A stretch of DNA of 20,194 nt from a virus. The notes beneath the pieces are model-generated. The model made no database searches. It was not told where the DNA came from and was given only the letters and a program-made list of their open reading frames with translations. The first letter of the stretch is position 1, and each line of letters begins with the position of its first letter. Location of the stretch: the IMG/VR virus record IMGVR_UViG_3300013132_000339, positions 1 to 20,194 of that record; one strand, given 5' to 3'. Shown here one piece after another: positions 7,808-13,415 of the stretch. Made by a program: the position numbers and the translations under genes.

Positions 7808-7988
7808 CCCGCCTCCTGTGGTTCGTCTCGCGCAGCACGTAGTCGTTGATACGCCGTAACACCTTTGCCAGCTCCGACCGCAGGTACACGACCTCCTGCA
7901 TGAGCTCAAGGGTGAGCGGGTCATCGGTCCCGCTCGCCCGCACGCGGTCTACGACGTCCTCGTCCGTTTCCCCTCTCCCCGGTTTCAT
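7800..7988 (-). CDS. Small acidic/helical hypothetical protein
   Basis: A 62-residue protein, MKPGRGETDEDVVDRVRASG followed by a helical, leucine-rich part (LELMQEVVYLRSELAKVLRR). It was placed at the ATG at 7988 because GGGGAG lies 6-8 nt upstream and because this start overlaps the previous stop by one base (TGATG). The longer reading to 8129 has a different, Arg/Pro-rich composition. The EVVYLRSELAKVL segment could dimerise as a short coiled coil. No family is recognised. Confidence 0.65.
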   Translation of the reverse strand: MKPGRGETDEDVVDRVRASGTDDPLTLELMQEVVYLRSELAKVLRRINDYVLRETNHRRRDD

Positions 7989-8236
7989 CAGCCGCTCCCC
8001 TCGTACAGGATCTTGGCGATGTGCGTCGGCAGGCACCGCTGGCATAGGGCGAGCTCGCCGCGCAGGCGCATGATCTCGGCGCGTGCCTCGGCGCGTTCGG
8101 CGTTGGCCATCTCGCCCATGCCGGCCCACGTCACGGCGAGTCGGTCGCAGATGTCAGCGCCCGGGGGCGGGAACGCCCCGCCCCCAGGCTCTCCATAACA
8201 CGAAGGTGCGGTGTGCTCGTCGCCGTAGTCACGCAC
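7988..8236 (-). CDS. Small hypothetical protein with CxxC
   Basis: An 82-residue protein starting with GTG at 8236 (GGAGG about 9 nt upstream) and overlapping the upstream gene by 8 nt. A Gly/Pro-rich N-terminal third (GGGAFPPPGADI) is followed by a charged helix (MANAERAEARAEIMRLRGEL) and ALCQRCLPTHIAK with one C-x-x-C pair. Cys at residues 13 and 30 could add metal ligands, but a zinc site is not demonstrated. The final one-base overlap (TGATG) couples it to the next gene. No known family is recognised. Confidence 0.6.
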   Translation of the reverse strand: MRDYGDEHTAPSCYGEPGGGAFPPPGADICDRLAVTWAGMGEMANAERAEARAEIMRLRGELALCQRCLPTHIAKILYEGSG

Positions 8237-8432
8237 GGATGGCCTCCCTCCGTGCGTCCGCGGCTTCGCGCATGAGTTCCTCCATTGCGTCGGCCACGCG
8301 CCAGTAGAACGCGGCCTCGGCGCGGCACGTTTCGGCGAACTCGGCGTGCTTGGCAGGCTGCTTCTCGGCGGCGGCGAGCTTGTCGTTGGCGCGCTGACGC
8401 ACCATCGCGAGAACGTAGTCGGGGGTTGGCAT
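8229..8432 (-). CDS. Small helical hypothetical protein
   Basis: A 67-residue, wholly helical and Ala/Glu/Arg-rich protein (MPTPDYVLAMVRQRANDKLA; FAETCRAEAAFYWRVADAME). The ATG at 8432 shares one base with the upstream stop (TGATG), and GGAGGAGG lies just upstream; the GTG one codon earlier (8435) could also serve. Small helical proteins of this kind fill early regions of many phages, often as host-takeover factors, but nothing in the sequence fixes a function. Confidence 0.6.
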   Translation of the reverse strand: MPTPDYVLAMVRQRANDKLAAAEKQPAKHAEFAETCRAEAAFYWRVADAMEELMREAADARREAIRA

Positions 8433-8626
8433 CACGCCTCCTCCGTGGGCTTGTCTAATCGGGCCATGCGCGTTGCTAGTCGCCGGCGCTGGTCATCGCT
8501 CATGGCAAGGATCGTTGCCACGACCATGTCGATCATGGCATCGCCGCCCTTGGCTGCCGCGTCGTGCGTCGGCCCGAACATCATCTGCATGCGGTCTGTC
8601 GGGAGCGGGGGTTCGTCGCTGGTCAT
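8432..8626 (-). CDS. Small hypothetical protein
   Basis: A 64-residue protein (MTSDEPPLPTDRMQMMFGPT at the N-terminus, then KGGDAMIDMVVATILAMSDD and QRRRLATRMARLDKP). The middle is a hydrophobic Met-rich helix of about 14 residues, too short and too charged at its ends for a sure membrane span, and the C-terminus is basic. Its ATG overlaps the upstream stop by 4 nt (ATGA). It is one of a run of five tiny proteins between the CsrA-like gene and rusA. No family is recognised. Confidence 0.6.
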   Translation of the reverse strand: MTSDEPPLPTDRMQMMFGPTHDAAAKGGDAMIDMVVATILAMSDDQRRRLATRMARLDKPTEEA

Positions 8627-8883
8627 GGCTTGGTTTCTGTCCCGAAGCAGTCCCAGCCACGGATGTCCTCGGCCAGTTTCCGGGCCAACACTTCAACGGG
8701 TGCGCGGTTGCCCGTCTGTGCCAGAATCGACCGGATGCACACTTCGCGCCGCGCCTCATCGCGCTTGTGCAAGGCCGCCAACAGCGCAGTCTCAAGTCGC
8801 ACGATCTCATCCGCGGCCTCGTCCATCAGGCATGGGGCAAGGCAGTCGCGGTTCGTCCGCAGGCGGTTCACGATGTCGCTCAT
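8623..8883 (-). CDS. Small hypothetical protein
   Basis: An 86-residue protein. The N-terminal half (MSDIVNRLRTNRDCLAPCLM, DEAADEIVRLETALLAALHK) matches a pattern I often see in phage early genes: MSDIVxRLR, a Cys pair, then (M/L)xxAADEIxRLxxxL, probably a helical hairpin. The C-terminal half (AQTGNRAPVEVLARKLAEDI) is less typical. AGGAGG lies 6 nt before the ATG at 8883, and the start overlaps the stop of the CsrA-like gene by 4 nt. Function is unknown. Confidence 0.68.
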   Translation of the reverse strand: MSDIVNRLRTNRDCLAPCLMDEAADEIVRLETALLAALHKRDEARREVCIRSILAQTGNRAPVEVLARKLAEDIRGWDCFGTETKP

Positions 8884-9059
8884 GGGTCCTCCTTGTGTCG
8901 TTCAATCTTCACCACCTTCGGTGCGATGATGACGATATGGCATTTCCCGAGTTGCTTTGGCGTCGGCGCGACTACGCACACCGTGCCGTCAGGGTGGACG
9001 AGCGACACGCTCTGGCCGTGCCGAAGCGTCATGGCGACTTGGCCTGTATCAGCTTGCAT
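8880..9059 (-). CDS. CsrA-like small RNA-binding protein (candidate)
   Basis: A 59-residue protein. Its C-terminal part, CHIVIIAPKVVKIERHKED, aligns without gaps to the end of the CsrA/RsmA core (VRIGVNAPKEVSVHREE in E. coli), sharing the A-P-K turn, the alternating strand and the Arg equivalent to CsrA Arg44, a main RNA contact. The front part (LRHGQSVSLVHPDGTVCVVA) follows CsrA's R-x-G-E-x-(hydrophobic)-G-D-x-(V-T-V) strands with a 2-residue insertion. CsrA binds GGA in mRNA leaders and blocks or aids translation. The gene has GGGAGG 7 nt upstream, overlaps the methyltransferase end by 11 nt and the next gene by 4 nt. CsrA homology is my reading from memory of the family. Confidence 0.5.
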   Translation of the reverse strand: MQADTGQVAMTLRHGQSVSLVHPDGTVCVVAPTPKQLGKCHIVIIAPKVVKIERHKEDP

Positions 9060-9255
9060 TTCGATCCTCCCACGCCTGGATGCGCTCCCCGATCCACTCC
9101 ATGCAGTTCACGGCCATCGAGTTCCCGAGCGCCCGGTAGCGTGGCCCGTCCGGGCACTCGTCGGCGCCCTTCTTGCGCCACGGTATGAGCGTCCAGTCAT
9201 CGGGGAAACCCTGGAGTCTCTCGCACTCACGCGGCGTCAGGCGGCGCACGGTCAT
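9049..9255 (-). CDS. C-terminal part of C5-cytosine methyltransferase (motifs IX-X) as a separate ORF
   Basis: A 68-residue product containing only the end of a C5-cytosine DNA methyltransferase: RRLTPRECERLQGFPDDW is motif IX and YRALGNSMAVNCMEWIGERI is motif X. Motifs I-VIII are in the adjacent ORF in another frame. The ATG at 9255 overlaps that ORF's stop by 4 nt (ATGA); a GTG four codons earlier (9267) is an alternative. The same frame stays open a further 20 or so codons upstream (…TAQLQRCQTPAVAQA-MTVRR), and its protein sequence looks like a normal methyltransferase join, so an indel in one ancestral gene is likely. It could still complement the large part in trans. Confidence 0.75.
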   Translation of the reverse strand: MTVRRLTPRECERLQGFPDDWTLIPWRKKGADECPDGPRYRALGNSMAVNCMEWIGERIQAWEDRNAS

Positions 9256-10571
9256 TGCTTGCGCCACCGCCGGAGTCTGGCACCTCTGAAGCTGCGCGGT
9301 GTCCTTGGATCAAGCCCTCGGGAGTCGCCGCCGGATTGCCAATCAAACGCCATCACCGTCGGCCCGCTCGCGTTGACGCTTGATCCCGGCGTCCCCATCG
9401 TCGCCGCGACGTCGCCCGTGATCGCGCCGTTGTAGCAGTCGGTGCCGACCACGGCCATTGACGTGTTCCGTGCGCTGGCGTTGCCCGTCGTGCCGACCGT
9501 GAACCCGACCGGGCTGGTGAAGCATTCACCTACTTGGTTCTGATGGAACGCCACCGCATGCACATCGTTCCCACTCGGCTTGCACAGCGTCGGGCTTACG
9601 CTCCCGTCACCGACGTTCGCGTTGCCCTTGCAGGCTTGCATATCGATGGTGCCGACAACCGCCGCGTGCGCCGCGTTGTCCCTCGCAAGCGTGTGGCACG
9701 GGTCGCCGGGTGCGCGGTTCTGCCGATTGACCGGGGCGGTGATCTGGAAGAGGTCGTAGGGGACGGGCTGCGGGATGTACGCCCCGTGACCATCCAGTTC
9801 CGTGTGCGAACGCAGGCCGCGGTTGCCGAGGGTTGAGGCGACGGGCTGCGGAACCAGCCGCCCGGTGTACGCATCTTGCCCGCTGTACGCGCCCGCTTGC
9901 GTGTCCGCGCACAACGCACCTACGGTGTCGTGGATGCCTGCTCGAGCGCCTGCTTCAGCATCGGGGGCAACGCCTTGCCCCGGCGCTCGGCGCGGCGCAG
10001 AATCCCGGCACACGCTTTCGCGCTCAAAGAGAACCGCGGCGGCAGCGGCCCCGTCTCCAAGACATCCAACAACGAACACACGTCGCCGGCGCTGCGGGAC
10101 GGCGCGTGGATGCCGTTGTGTTCGCACCCATTGAGCGTCCAGCACCCGGTAGGCCCACCCATACCCCAGTTCCCCCAACGCCCCGAGGAAGGAACCAAAG
10201 TCCCGTCCTCTTCCGCTTGACAGGACACCGGGCACGTTTTCCCAGACAACCCATCGAGGCCGAAGACGTTGAGCGATCTCAAGGTAGGTAAGCATGAGTC
10301 CTCCTCGCGGGTCGTGCAGTCCCTTGCGGAGTCCTGCGACGGAGAAGGACTGGCAAGGGGTTCCGCCCACGAGAAGGTCAACTGATCCGGGTTCGAGGGG
10401 CCATTCGGCATGGCGGGTCATGTCTCCGTAGTTCGGGACGTTGGGGAAGCGGTGCTTCAGCACCGCCGCCGGGAAGGGTTCGATCTCGCTGAAACCGACA
10501 GGCTCCCAGCCGAGGTGATGCCACGCAACGCTCGCGGCTTCAATGCCGCTGCATACGCTCAAGTACCTCAC
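9252..10571 (-). CDS. C5-cytosine DNA methyltransferase, large part (motifs I-VIII and target-recognition region)
   Basis: A 439-residue product. Motif I LSVCSGIEAASVAW (4-17, AdoMet binding), motif IV GGTPCQSFS with catalytic Cys73, motif VI ENVPG (111-115) and motif VIII QRRRRVF (160-166) are intact. A 230-residue variable region follows, made of short Gly/Thr-rich units (VASTLGNRG, CHTLARDNAAHAAVVG, VSPTLCKPSGNDVHAVAF, VAATMGTPGSSV), as in the target-recognition regions of phage Dcm-type enzymes. The last 26 codons have switched frame, and motifs IX-X lie in the next ORF. Methylation would guard phage DNA from host restriction. No restriction nuclease is nearby, so this is an orphan enzyme. 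Its start overlaps the upstream stop by 4 nt (ATGA). Confidence 0.85.
   Translation of the reverse strand: MRYLSVCSGIEAASVAWHHLGWEPVGFSEIEPFPAAVLKHRFPNVPNYGDMTRHAEWPLEPGSVDLLVGGTPCQSFSVAGLRKGLHDPRGGLMLTYLEIAQRLRPRWVVWENVPGVLSSGRGRDFGSFLGALGELGYGWAYRVLDAQWVRTQRHPRAVPQRRRRVFVVGCLGDGAAAAAVLFERESVCRDSAPRRAPGQGVAPDAEAGARAGIHDTVGALCADTQAGAYSGQDAYTGRLVPQPVASTLGNRGLRSHTELDGHGAYIPQPVPYDLFQITAPVNRQNRAPGDPCHTLARDNAAHAAVVGTIDMQACKGNANVGDGSVSPTLCKPSGNDVHAVAFHQNQVGECFTSPVGFTVGTTGNASARNTSMAVVGTDCYNGAITGDVAATMGTPGSSVNASGPTVMAFDWQSGGDSRGLDPRTPRSFRGARLRRWRKQ
9920..10411 (-). CDS. Overprinted ORF nested in the methyltransferase gene
   Basis: A 163-residue ORF on the same strand as the methyltransferase but in another frame, spanning its residues about 54-217, including motifs IV, VI and VIII. 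The protein looks ordinary rather than random: conserved-looking blocks are TFSWAEPLASPSPSQDSARD, then WGNWGMGGPTGCWTLNGCE, then SLLDVLETGPLPPRFSLS and AKACAGILRRAERRGKALPP. I recall very similar sequences (SLSDxLETGxxPxRFxLSxKACAGILRRAExRGKxLP) from hypothetical proteins of many phages that overlap methyltransferases. GGAG lies about 12 nt before the ATG, a weak start. Function is unknown. The call rests on motif memory and must be tested against random overlap. Confidence 0.55.
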   Translation of the reverse strand: MPNGPSNPDQLTFSWAEPLASPSPSQDSARDCTTREEDSCLPTLRSLNVFGLDGLSGKTCPVSCQAEEDGTLVPSSGRWGNWGMGGPTGCWTLNGCEHNGIHAPSRSAGDVCSLLDVLETGPLPPRFSLSAKACAGILRRAERRGKALPPMLKQALEQASTTP

Positions 10572-10909
10572 GCTCGCCTCGCTTCCACGCCGGCGGCGCG
10601 CAGCATCTTGGCGATCTCGCCAGACTCGAGCGCCTTGAGGATCTCCTGCATCGGGAAGTCGGCGGGCACCTTGGACGGGTGATCCAACGCCACGCCGTCA
10701 AGCACGATGCGGAAGGGGTGCCAGAAGCGCACCTCCCACGCCTCGCGCACGACGCTGCCGTGCTGGTGGAACCGCTCGACGCCCTCGCGCTCCCACCGCA
10801 CGTCCAGGATCGCCTCAACGTGGTGGGCTGCGAGGTACTCGAGCACGGCGGCGTCGGGGCCGAACAGCGCGTCCGACACCTCAATCGTGACCTCGGTGGA
10901 CAGCATCAT
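10568..10909 (-). CDS. Hypothetical protein upstream of the methyltransferase
   Basis: A 113-residue protein starting at the ATG at 10909, which overlaps the upstream stop by 4 nt (ATGA). The in-frame part upstream (to 10981) duplicates coding sequence of the neighbour and is rejected. The body has an alternating strand/helix pattern (EVTIEVSDALFGPDAAVLEY; EAILDVRWEREGVERFHQHG; WEVRFWHPFRIVLDGVALDH) and a helical C-terminus (MQEILKALESGEIAKMLRAA). It is acidic at the start and basic at the end, with no TM helix and no recognised domain. Its stop overlaps the methyltransferase start (ATGA), so they are coupled. No function can be named. Confidence 0.65.
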   Translation of the reverse strand: MMLSTEVTIEVSDALFGPDAAVLEYLAAHHVEAILDVRWEREGVERFHQHGSVVREAWEVRFWHPFRIVLDGVALDHPSKVPADFPMQEILKALESGEIAKMLRAAGVEARRA

Positions 10910-11211
10910 GCCATGCTCCATTCGCGAATGAGGCGGCCGTGCGTGGACGGGCGCTTGCTCGGCATGACCCGGCCCGTCCATTGGAACTTGTGGTCGAACA
11001 CGCTGCCGGCGGCGTTGCCGAGGTTGCTGTAGTCCAGGCCGTTGGCGGCCATGAGCTCGGCAACATCGTCTGCCGTCACGGTGCCGTGTTCACGTGCAAT
11101 GAACGCGGCGAACCCACGGGCGGCCGCGAGCAGTTCGTGCCTCGCGTCGGCGGCAAGGGCCATGCCCACGGCCTTGCGGCGCTCGGCCTCGGCTTGATTG
11201 AAGAGGGTCAC
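10906..11211 (-). CDS. Conserved phage hypothetical protein
   Basis: A 101-residue protein with a GTG start at 11211 (GTGA overlap with the upstream stop). It contains a recurring phage pattern: AEAERRKAVGMALAADARHE, a helix, then GTVTADDVAELMAANGLDYS and LGNAAGSVFDHKFQWTGRVM ending in a basic S-x-H-x-R-x-(I/L)-(R/K)-x-W motif (STHGRLIREWSM). I recall homologues in early regions of unrelated phages, where they are annotated as hypothetical. The TADDVAELM-NLGNAAGSVF arrangement looks like a small helical domain. No catalytic residues or TM helix are visible. Confidence 0.72.
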   Translation of the reverse strand: MTLFNQAEAERRKAVGMALAADARHELLAAARGFAAFIAREHGTVTADDVAELMAANGLDYSNLGNAAGSVFDHKFQWTGRVMPSKRPSTHGRLIREWSMA

Positions 11212-11453
11212 TTGCGCCCCCGTGCGACCACGTCGCGGTTCAGGATGCCCGTGTCGTGCAGGACGTAGCCCTGCCCGGGCACGTGCTCGAGCCGGACCCG
11301 GAACAGAGTCCGGGCCCGGTTGAGGGTGTGGTTCACGTTCCGCGTGGTGCAGCCCCATTCCCGCGCTAGGTCGGCACGGCTGCGCGGGGCGCGGTTCAGG
11401 AGGCGAACAAGGGAGCAGACGCGACGGACGAGCTGTGCGGTGGAATTGCTCAC
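11208..11453 (-). CDS. Winged-helix-like DNA-binding protein (candidate regulator)
   Basis: An 81-residue protein with a GTG start at 11453 (GGGAG about 8 nt upstream, GTGA overlap with the previous stop). The central part, RSRADLAREWGCTTRNVNHT followed by LNRARTLFRVRLEHVPGQGY, reads as helix-turn-helix plus wing: a short helix (RADLAREW), the turn GCTTRN, a recognition helix (VNHTLNRARTL) and a beta-hairpin (VRLEHVPGQGYVLHD). This is the layout of HTH-11/replication-initiator-like winged helices in phage early genes. It could control the operon it belongs to or the divergent promoters nearby. The fold is inferred by eye. Confidence 0.6.
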   Translation of the reverse strand: MSNSTAQLVRRVCSLVRLLNRAPRSRADLAREWGCTTRNVNHTLNRARTLFRVRLEHVPGQGYVLHDTGILNRDVVARGRK

Positions 11454-11647
11454 GACAGGCTCCCGTACTCGTCCCCGGTGATGGGGCAACGGTCAGCGGC
11501 GGGGCGGTCCTCCTCGGCGCGGCGCTTGATCTCGAGGTCGATCATCGCGAACATCTGCGCCTCGAGCTCGGTGTGCCTGCGCTGGGCATTGAGCAACTTG
11601 CGGGCCTTCTCCTGCGCTGCCAGCATTTCGGTCGTGAATCGGTCCAT
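11450..11647 (-). CDS. Small coiled-coil protein, first gene of the early minus-strand operon
   Basis: A 65-residue protein (MDRFTTEMLAAQEKARKLLN, then RHTELEAQMFAMIDLEIKRR) that is predicted helical throughout with heptad-like spacing, and ends in a short acidic/Gly tail (CPITGDEYGS). The ATG at 11647 has AGAGGA 7 nt upstream; the longer in-frame reading to 11740 is not favoured because it crosses the intergenic promoter region. It starts the long overlapping operon running to rusA. No family is recognised. Confidence 0.62.
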   Translation of the reverse strand: MDRFTTEMLAAQEKARKLLNAQRRHTELEAQMFAMIDLEIKRRAEEDRPAADRCPITGDEYGSLS

Positions 11648-11769
11648 GGTGTCCTCTCGTTGTTGGCGGCCTCGGCAACACGCCTCGGCCGACTTGGGTG
11701 GTGTACTGACTCGTATATCGACCGCGCAAGGGGGCAGCATGAGAAAAAATCAGAAATATTCTCGCCAAC
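11648..11769. promoter_or_regulatory. Divergent promoter region between early operon and phosphoesterase operon
   Basis: An AT-richer 122-bp gap between divergent operons. On the plus strand TATTCT (11757-11762) stands 7 nt before the GTG start at 11770, with an A-rich stretch before it (GAGAAAAAATCAGAAA), predicting a leaderless transcript. On the minus strand TATACG (11717-11712) is a weak -10 candidate with no good -35, so the minus promoter is not securely located. Nothing else is seen here. Confidence 0.55.
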
Positions 11770-12723
11770 GTGAAATGCGGGTTGCACTTGGTAGGGTGCG
11801 GCCGGATGGGTGTGAGCATCAAGCAGCACCACCCCGGATCGTTCACGGTCGAGATGACCGAGGAGCGCGATGGCAACATCCCGAGCAGCGCCTGGGAGCA
11901 GTACTTCCTGCTGGTGTCCGATGCACACATCGACAACGCGCACTCGGATAGGTCAATGTTCGACAGACACATGCGCCAGTGCCGCGAGCGGGGCGGGAAG
12001 TGGTTGTCGAACGGAGACTTCCTGTGCCTGATGCAGGGCAAGTACGACCTGCGGTCGGACACCTCGGCCTGCCGGCCGGAGCACCAGCAGGGTCGCTACC
12101 TTGACGCGGTCATCAACACGACGGCCGACTATGTCGCGCCCCATGCCGACATGGCTCTCTTGTTTGCGCCCGGAAATCATGAGCAGGCCATTCGCAAGCG
12201 GCACGAGACGGACATGAACGAGCGGCTGGTCGAGGCGTTGCGCCATCGCAGGCCGGCCGATTGTCAGGCGTATGCCGGGAAGTACGCGAACTGGGTGCGG
12301 TTCCTGGTGCGGAACAAGTCGCGCCGGCAGCTCGTCGGCGGCAGCGTCGTGATGTACATGCACCACGGCTACGGCGGCGGCGGTCCCGTGACACGCGGCA
12401 CGATCCAGACCTCCCGCATGGCCGTGTACCTCCCGGACGCCGACATCATTTGGACGGGCCATACCCACGACGAATGGATCATGCCGATCCAGCGGGCGCG
12501 GCTGTCGCCGCACGGGCGACCCTACCTTGACCGTGTCACGCACGTCCGGTCGCCGGGGTACAAGGACGAGTTCAGCGAGCAGGCCGGGTGGGCCGTGGAG
12601 AAGGGGATGCCGCCGAAGCCCAAGGGCGCGCTTTGGCTACGATTCTACATGGACAAGTTCCGCAACGAGTACAACGGCGAATCGACCCGCGTGCTGCGGT
12701 ACGAGGTTCGCGAAGCACAGTAA
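11770..12723 (+). CDS. Calcineurin-like metallophosphoesterase
   Basis: A 317-residue protein with the full metallophosphoesterase signature in order: LLVSDAHIDN (Asp51, His53), LSNGDFLC (Gly82-Asp83), APGNHEQ (Asn136-His137), MHHGYGGG (His198-His199) and TGHTHDEW (His231, His233). These bind two metal ions and hydrolyse phosphodiesters or phosphomonoesters. The phage substrate is unknown (nucleotide, nucleic acid end or protein). Phages often carry such enzymes in replication or late-early operons. Residues 1-40 lie before the fold and are not typical. The GTG start at 11770 is chosen because a -10 hexamer lies 7 nt upstream and there is no good Shine-Dalgarno; Met13 (11806) is the alternative. 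Confidence 0.87.
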   Translation: MKCGLHLVGCGRMGVSIKQHHPGSFTVEMTEERDGNIPSSAWEQYFLLVSDAHIDNAHSDRSMFDRHMRQCRERGGKWLSNGDFLCLMQGKYDLRSDTSACRPEHQQGRYLDAVINTTADYVAPHADMALLFAPGNHEQAIRKRHETDMNERLVEALRHRRPADCQAYAGKYANWVRFLVRNKSRRQLVGGSVVMYMHHGYGGGGPVTRGTIQTSRMAVYLPDADIIWTGHTHDEWIMPIQRARLSPHGRPYLDRVTHVRSPGYKDEFSEQAGWAVEKGMPPKPKGALWLRFYMDKFRNEYNGESTRVLRYEVREAQ

Positions 12724-12746
12724 CTGGCCGTTTCAGAAGGACAGAT

Positions 12747-13013
12747 ATGCCGACACCAGCCAAGGGCAAGCGATTCGTCAAGGTGGTCAAGAACCCGGAT
12801 ACGGGCCGCACGCGCAAGGTTTCGTACGGTCAGGCCGGCAAGGCCAAGAGCGGCGGCGACCGCATCAAGCCAGGGACCGCGAAGGGTGACGCCTACTGCG
12901 CGAGGTCGTTCGCGCAGATGAAGTCGCACCCGGCGGCGGCGCGCAACCCGAATAGCCCGCTGCGGCTCTCGCGTGCGAAGTGGAAGTGCAGCGGCAAGAC
13001 CTCGAGAGGATGA
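12747..13013 (+). CDS. Small basic DUF6321-like phage protein
   Basis: An 88-residue, strongly basic protein. It has an N-terminal basic strand region (AKGKRFVKVVKNPDTGRTRK) and the segment IKPGTAKGDAYCARSFAQM followed by RNPNSPLRLSRAKWKC. This C-A-R-(S)…(R/D)-x-N-S-x-x-(R/K)-(L/S)-x-x-K-W-x-C pattern is what I remember of phage proteins grouped as DUF6321, which have no known role. Two Cys flank the block and could bind a metal. AGAAGG lies 8 nt upstream of the ATG at 12747. It follows the phosphoesterase by 23 nt and precedes another small basic protein by 2 nt, as part of one operon. Its charge suggests nucleic-acid binding (inference). Confidence 0.65.
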   Translation: MPTPAKGKRFVKVVKNPDTGRTRKVSYGQAGKAKSGGDRIKPGTAKGDAYCARSFAQMKSHPAAARNPNSPLRLSRAKWKCSGKTSRG

Positions 13014-13015
13014 AC

Positions 13016-13147
13016 ATGGCGAAGAAGCAACCACGCGGCCTGTACGCGAACATCAACGCCCGCCGCAAGGCTGGCACCAGCCGGCCCAAGTCGAAGTCCA
13101 CCGTAAGCGCCGCCTCGTACGCGGCGATGCGCCGCGGGTTCAAGTGA
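13016..13147 (+). CDS. 43-residue basic phage protein (GLYANIN type)
   Basis: A very short basic protein beginning MAKKQPRGLYANINARRKAG and ending in RRGFK, with a Ser/Lys-rich middle (TSRPKSKSTVSAASYAAM). The K-G-L-Y-A-N-I-(N/H)-x-(R/K)-R-K-x-x-G start is a recurring signature of tiny proteins in many phages, often encoded near terminase or structural genes, and is strong evidence that this short ORF is real. GAGAGG lies 8 nt before the ATG, inside the previous gene's end. Function is unknown; the net charge suggests DNA or RNA contact. Confidence 0.75.
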   Translation: MAKKQPRGLYANINARRKAGTSRPKSKSTVSAASYAAMRRGFK

Positions 13148-13151
13148 TGCG

Positions 13152-13415
13152 ATGCGCGTCCGCATCGGCGGCAAGTACTGGACGTTGAGGTTCTCGGGGA
13201 ACCTTCGGGACTACGGCAGCATGGTCGATCCCGGCCACGCCGAGGGCCGGCTCATCCGCATCGGCACGTGGCAGGGCGAGCAGGACACGCTCGACACCAT
13301 CATCCACGAGGCGCTGCACTGCGCTCGCCCGGAGCTTGACGAGGCGGCCGTGGACGCGACCGCCCGCGATCTTTCGCGCCTGCTCTGGCGGCTGGGCTAC
13401 AGGCGCACCCCGTAA
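13152..13415 (+). CDS. Small putative zinc metalloprotease-like protein (HExxH)
   Basis: An 87-residue protein with IIHEALHCARPELDEAAVDA: an HExxH zinc-binding helix (His52, Glu53, His56) followed by a D-E-x-x-V helix that may provide the third ligand, as in small phage gluzincin-like proteins next to terminase or DNA genes. The N-terminal 45 residues hold strands (RVRIGGKYWTLRFSGNL, RLIRIGTW), and the C-terminus is helical (ARDLSRLLWRLGYRR). It is much shorter than SprT or ImmA proteases, and no cleavage target is known. The ATG follows the previous stop by 4 nt without a clear Shine-Dalgarno, so coupling is likely. It is the last gene of the operon. Confidence 0.75.
   Translation: MRVRIGGKYWTLRFSGNLRDYGSMVDPGHAEGRLIRIGTWQGEQDTLDTIIHEALHCARPELDEAAVDATARDLSRLLWRLGYRRTP

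Noticed and set aside
8346-9435. Plus-strand ORFs of 280 and 320 codons across the tiny-gene chain
   Set aside because: Composition is Ser/Arg/Pro-rich, and they are antisense to a chain of overlapping minus-strand genes with Shine-Dalgarno sites.
11493-12062. A 189-codon minus-strand ORF crossing the divergent promoter
   Set aside because: It would span the promoter region and lie antisense to the phosphoesterase motifs, and it has no start signal.
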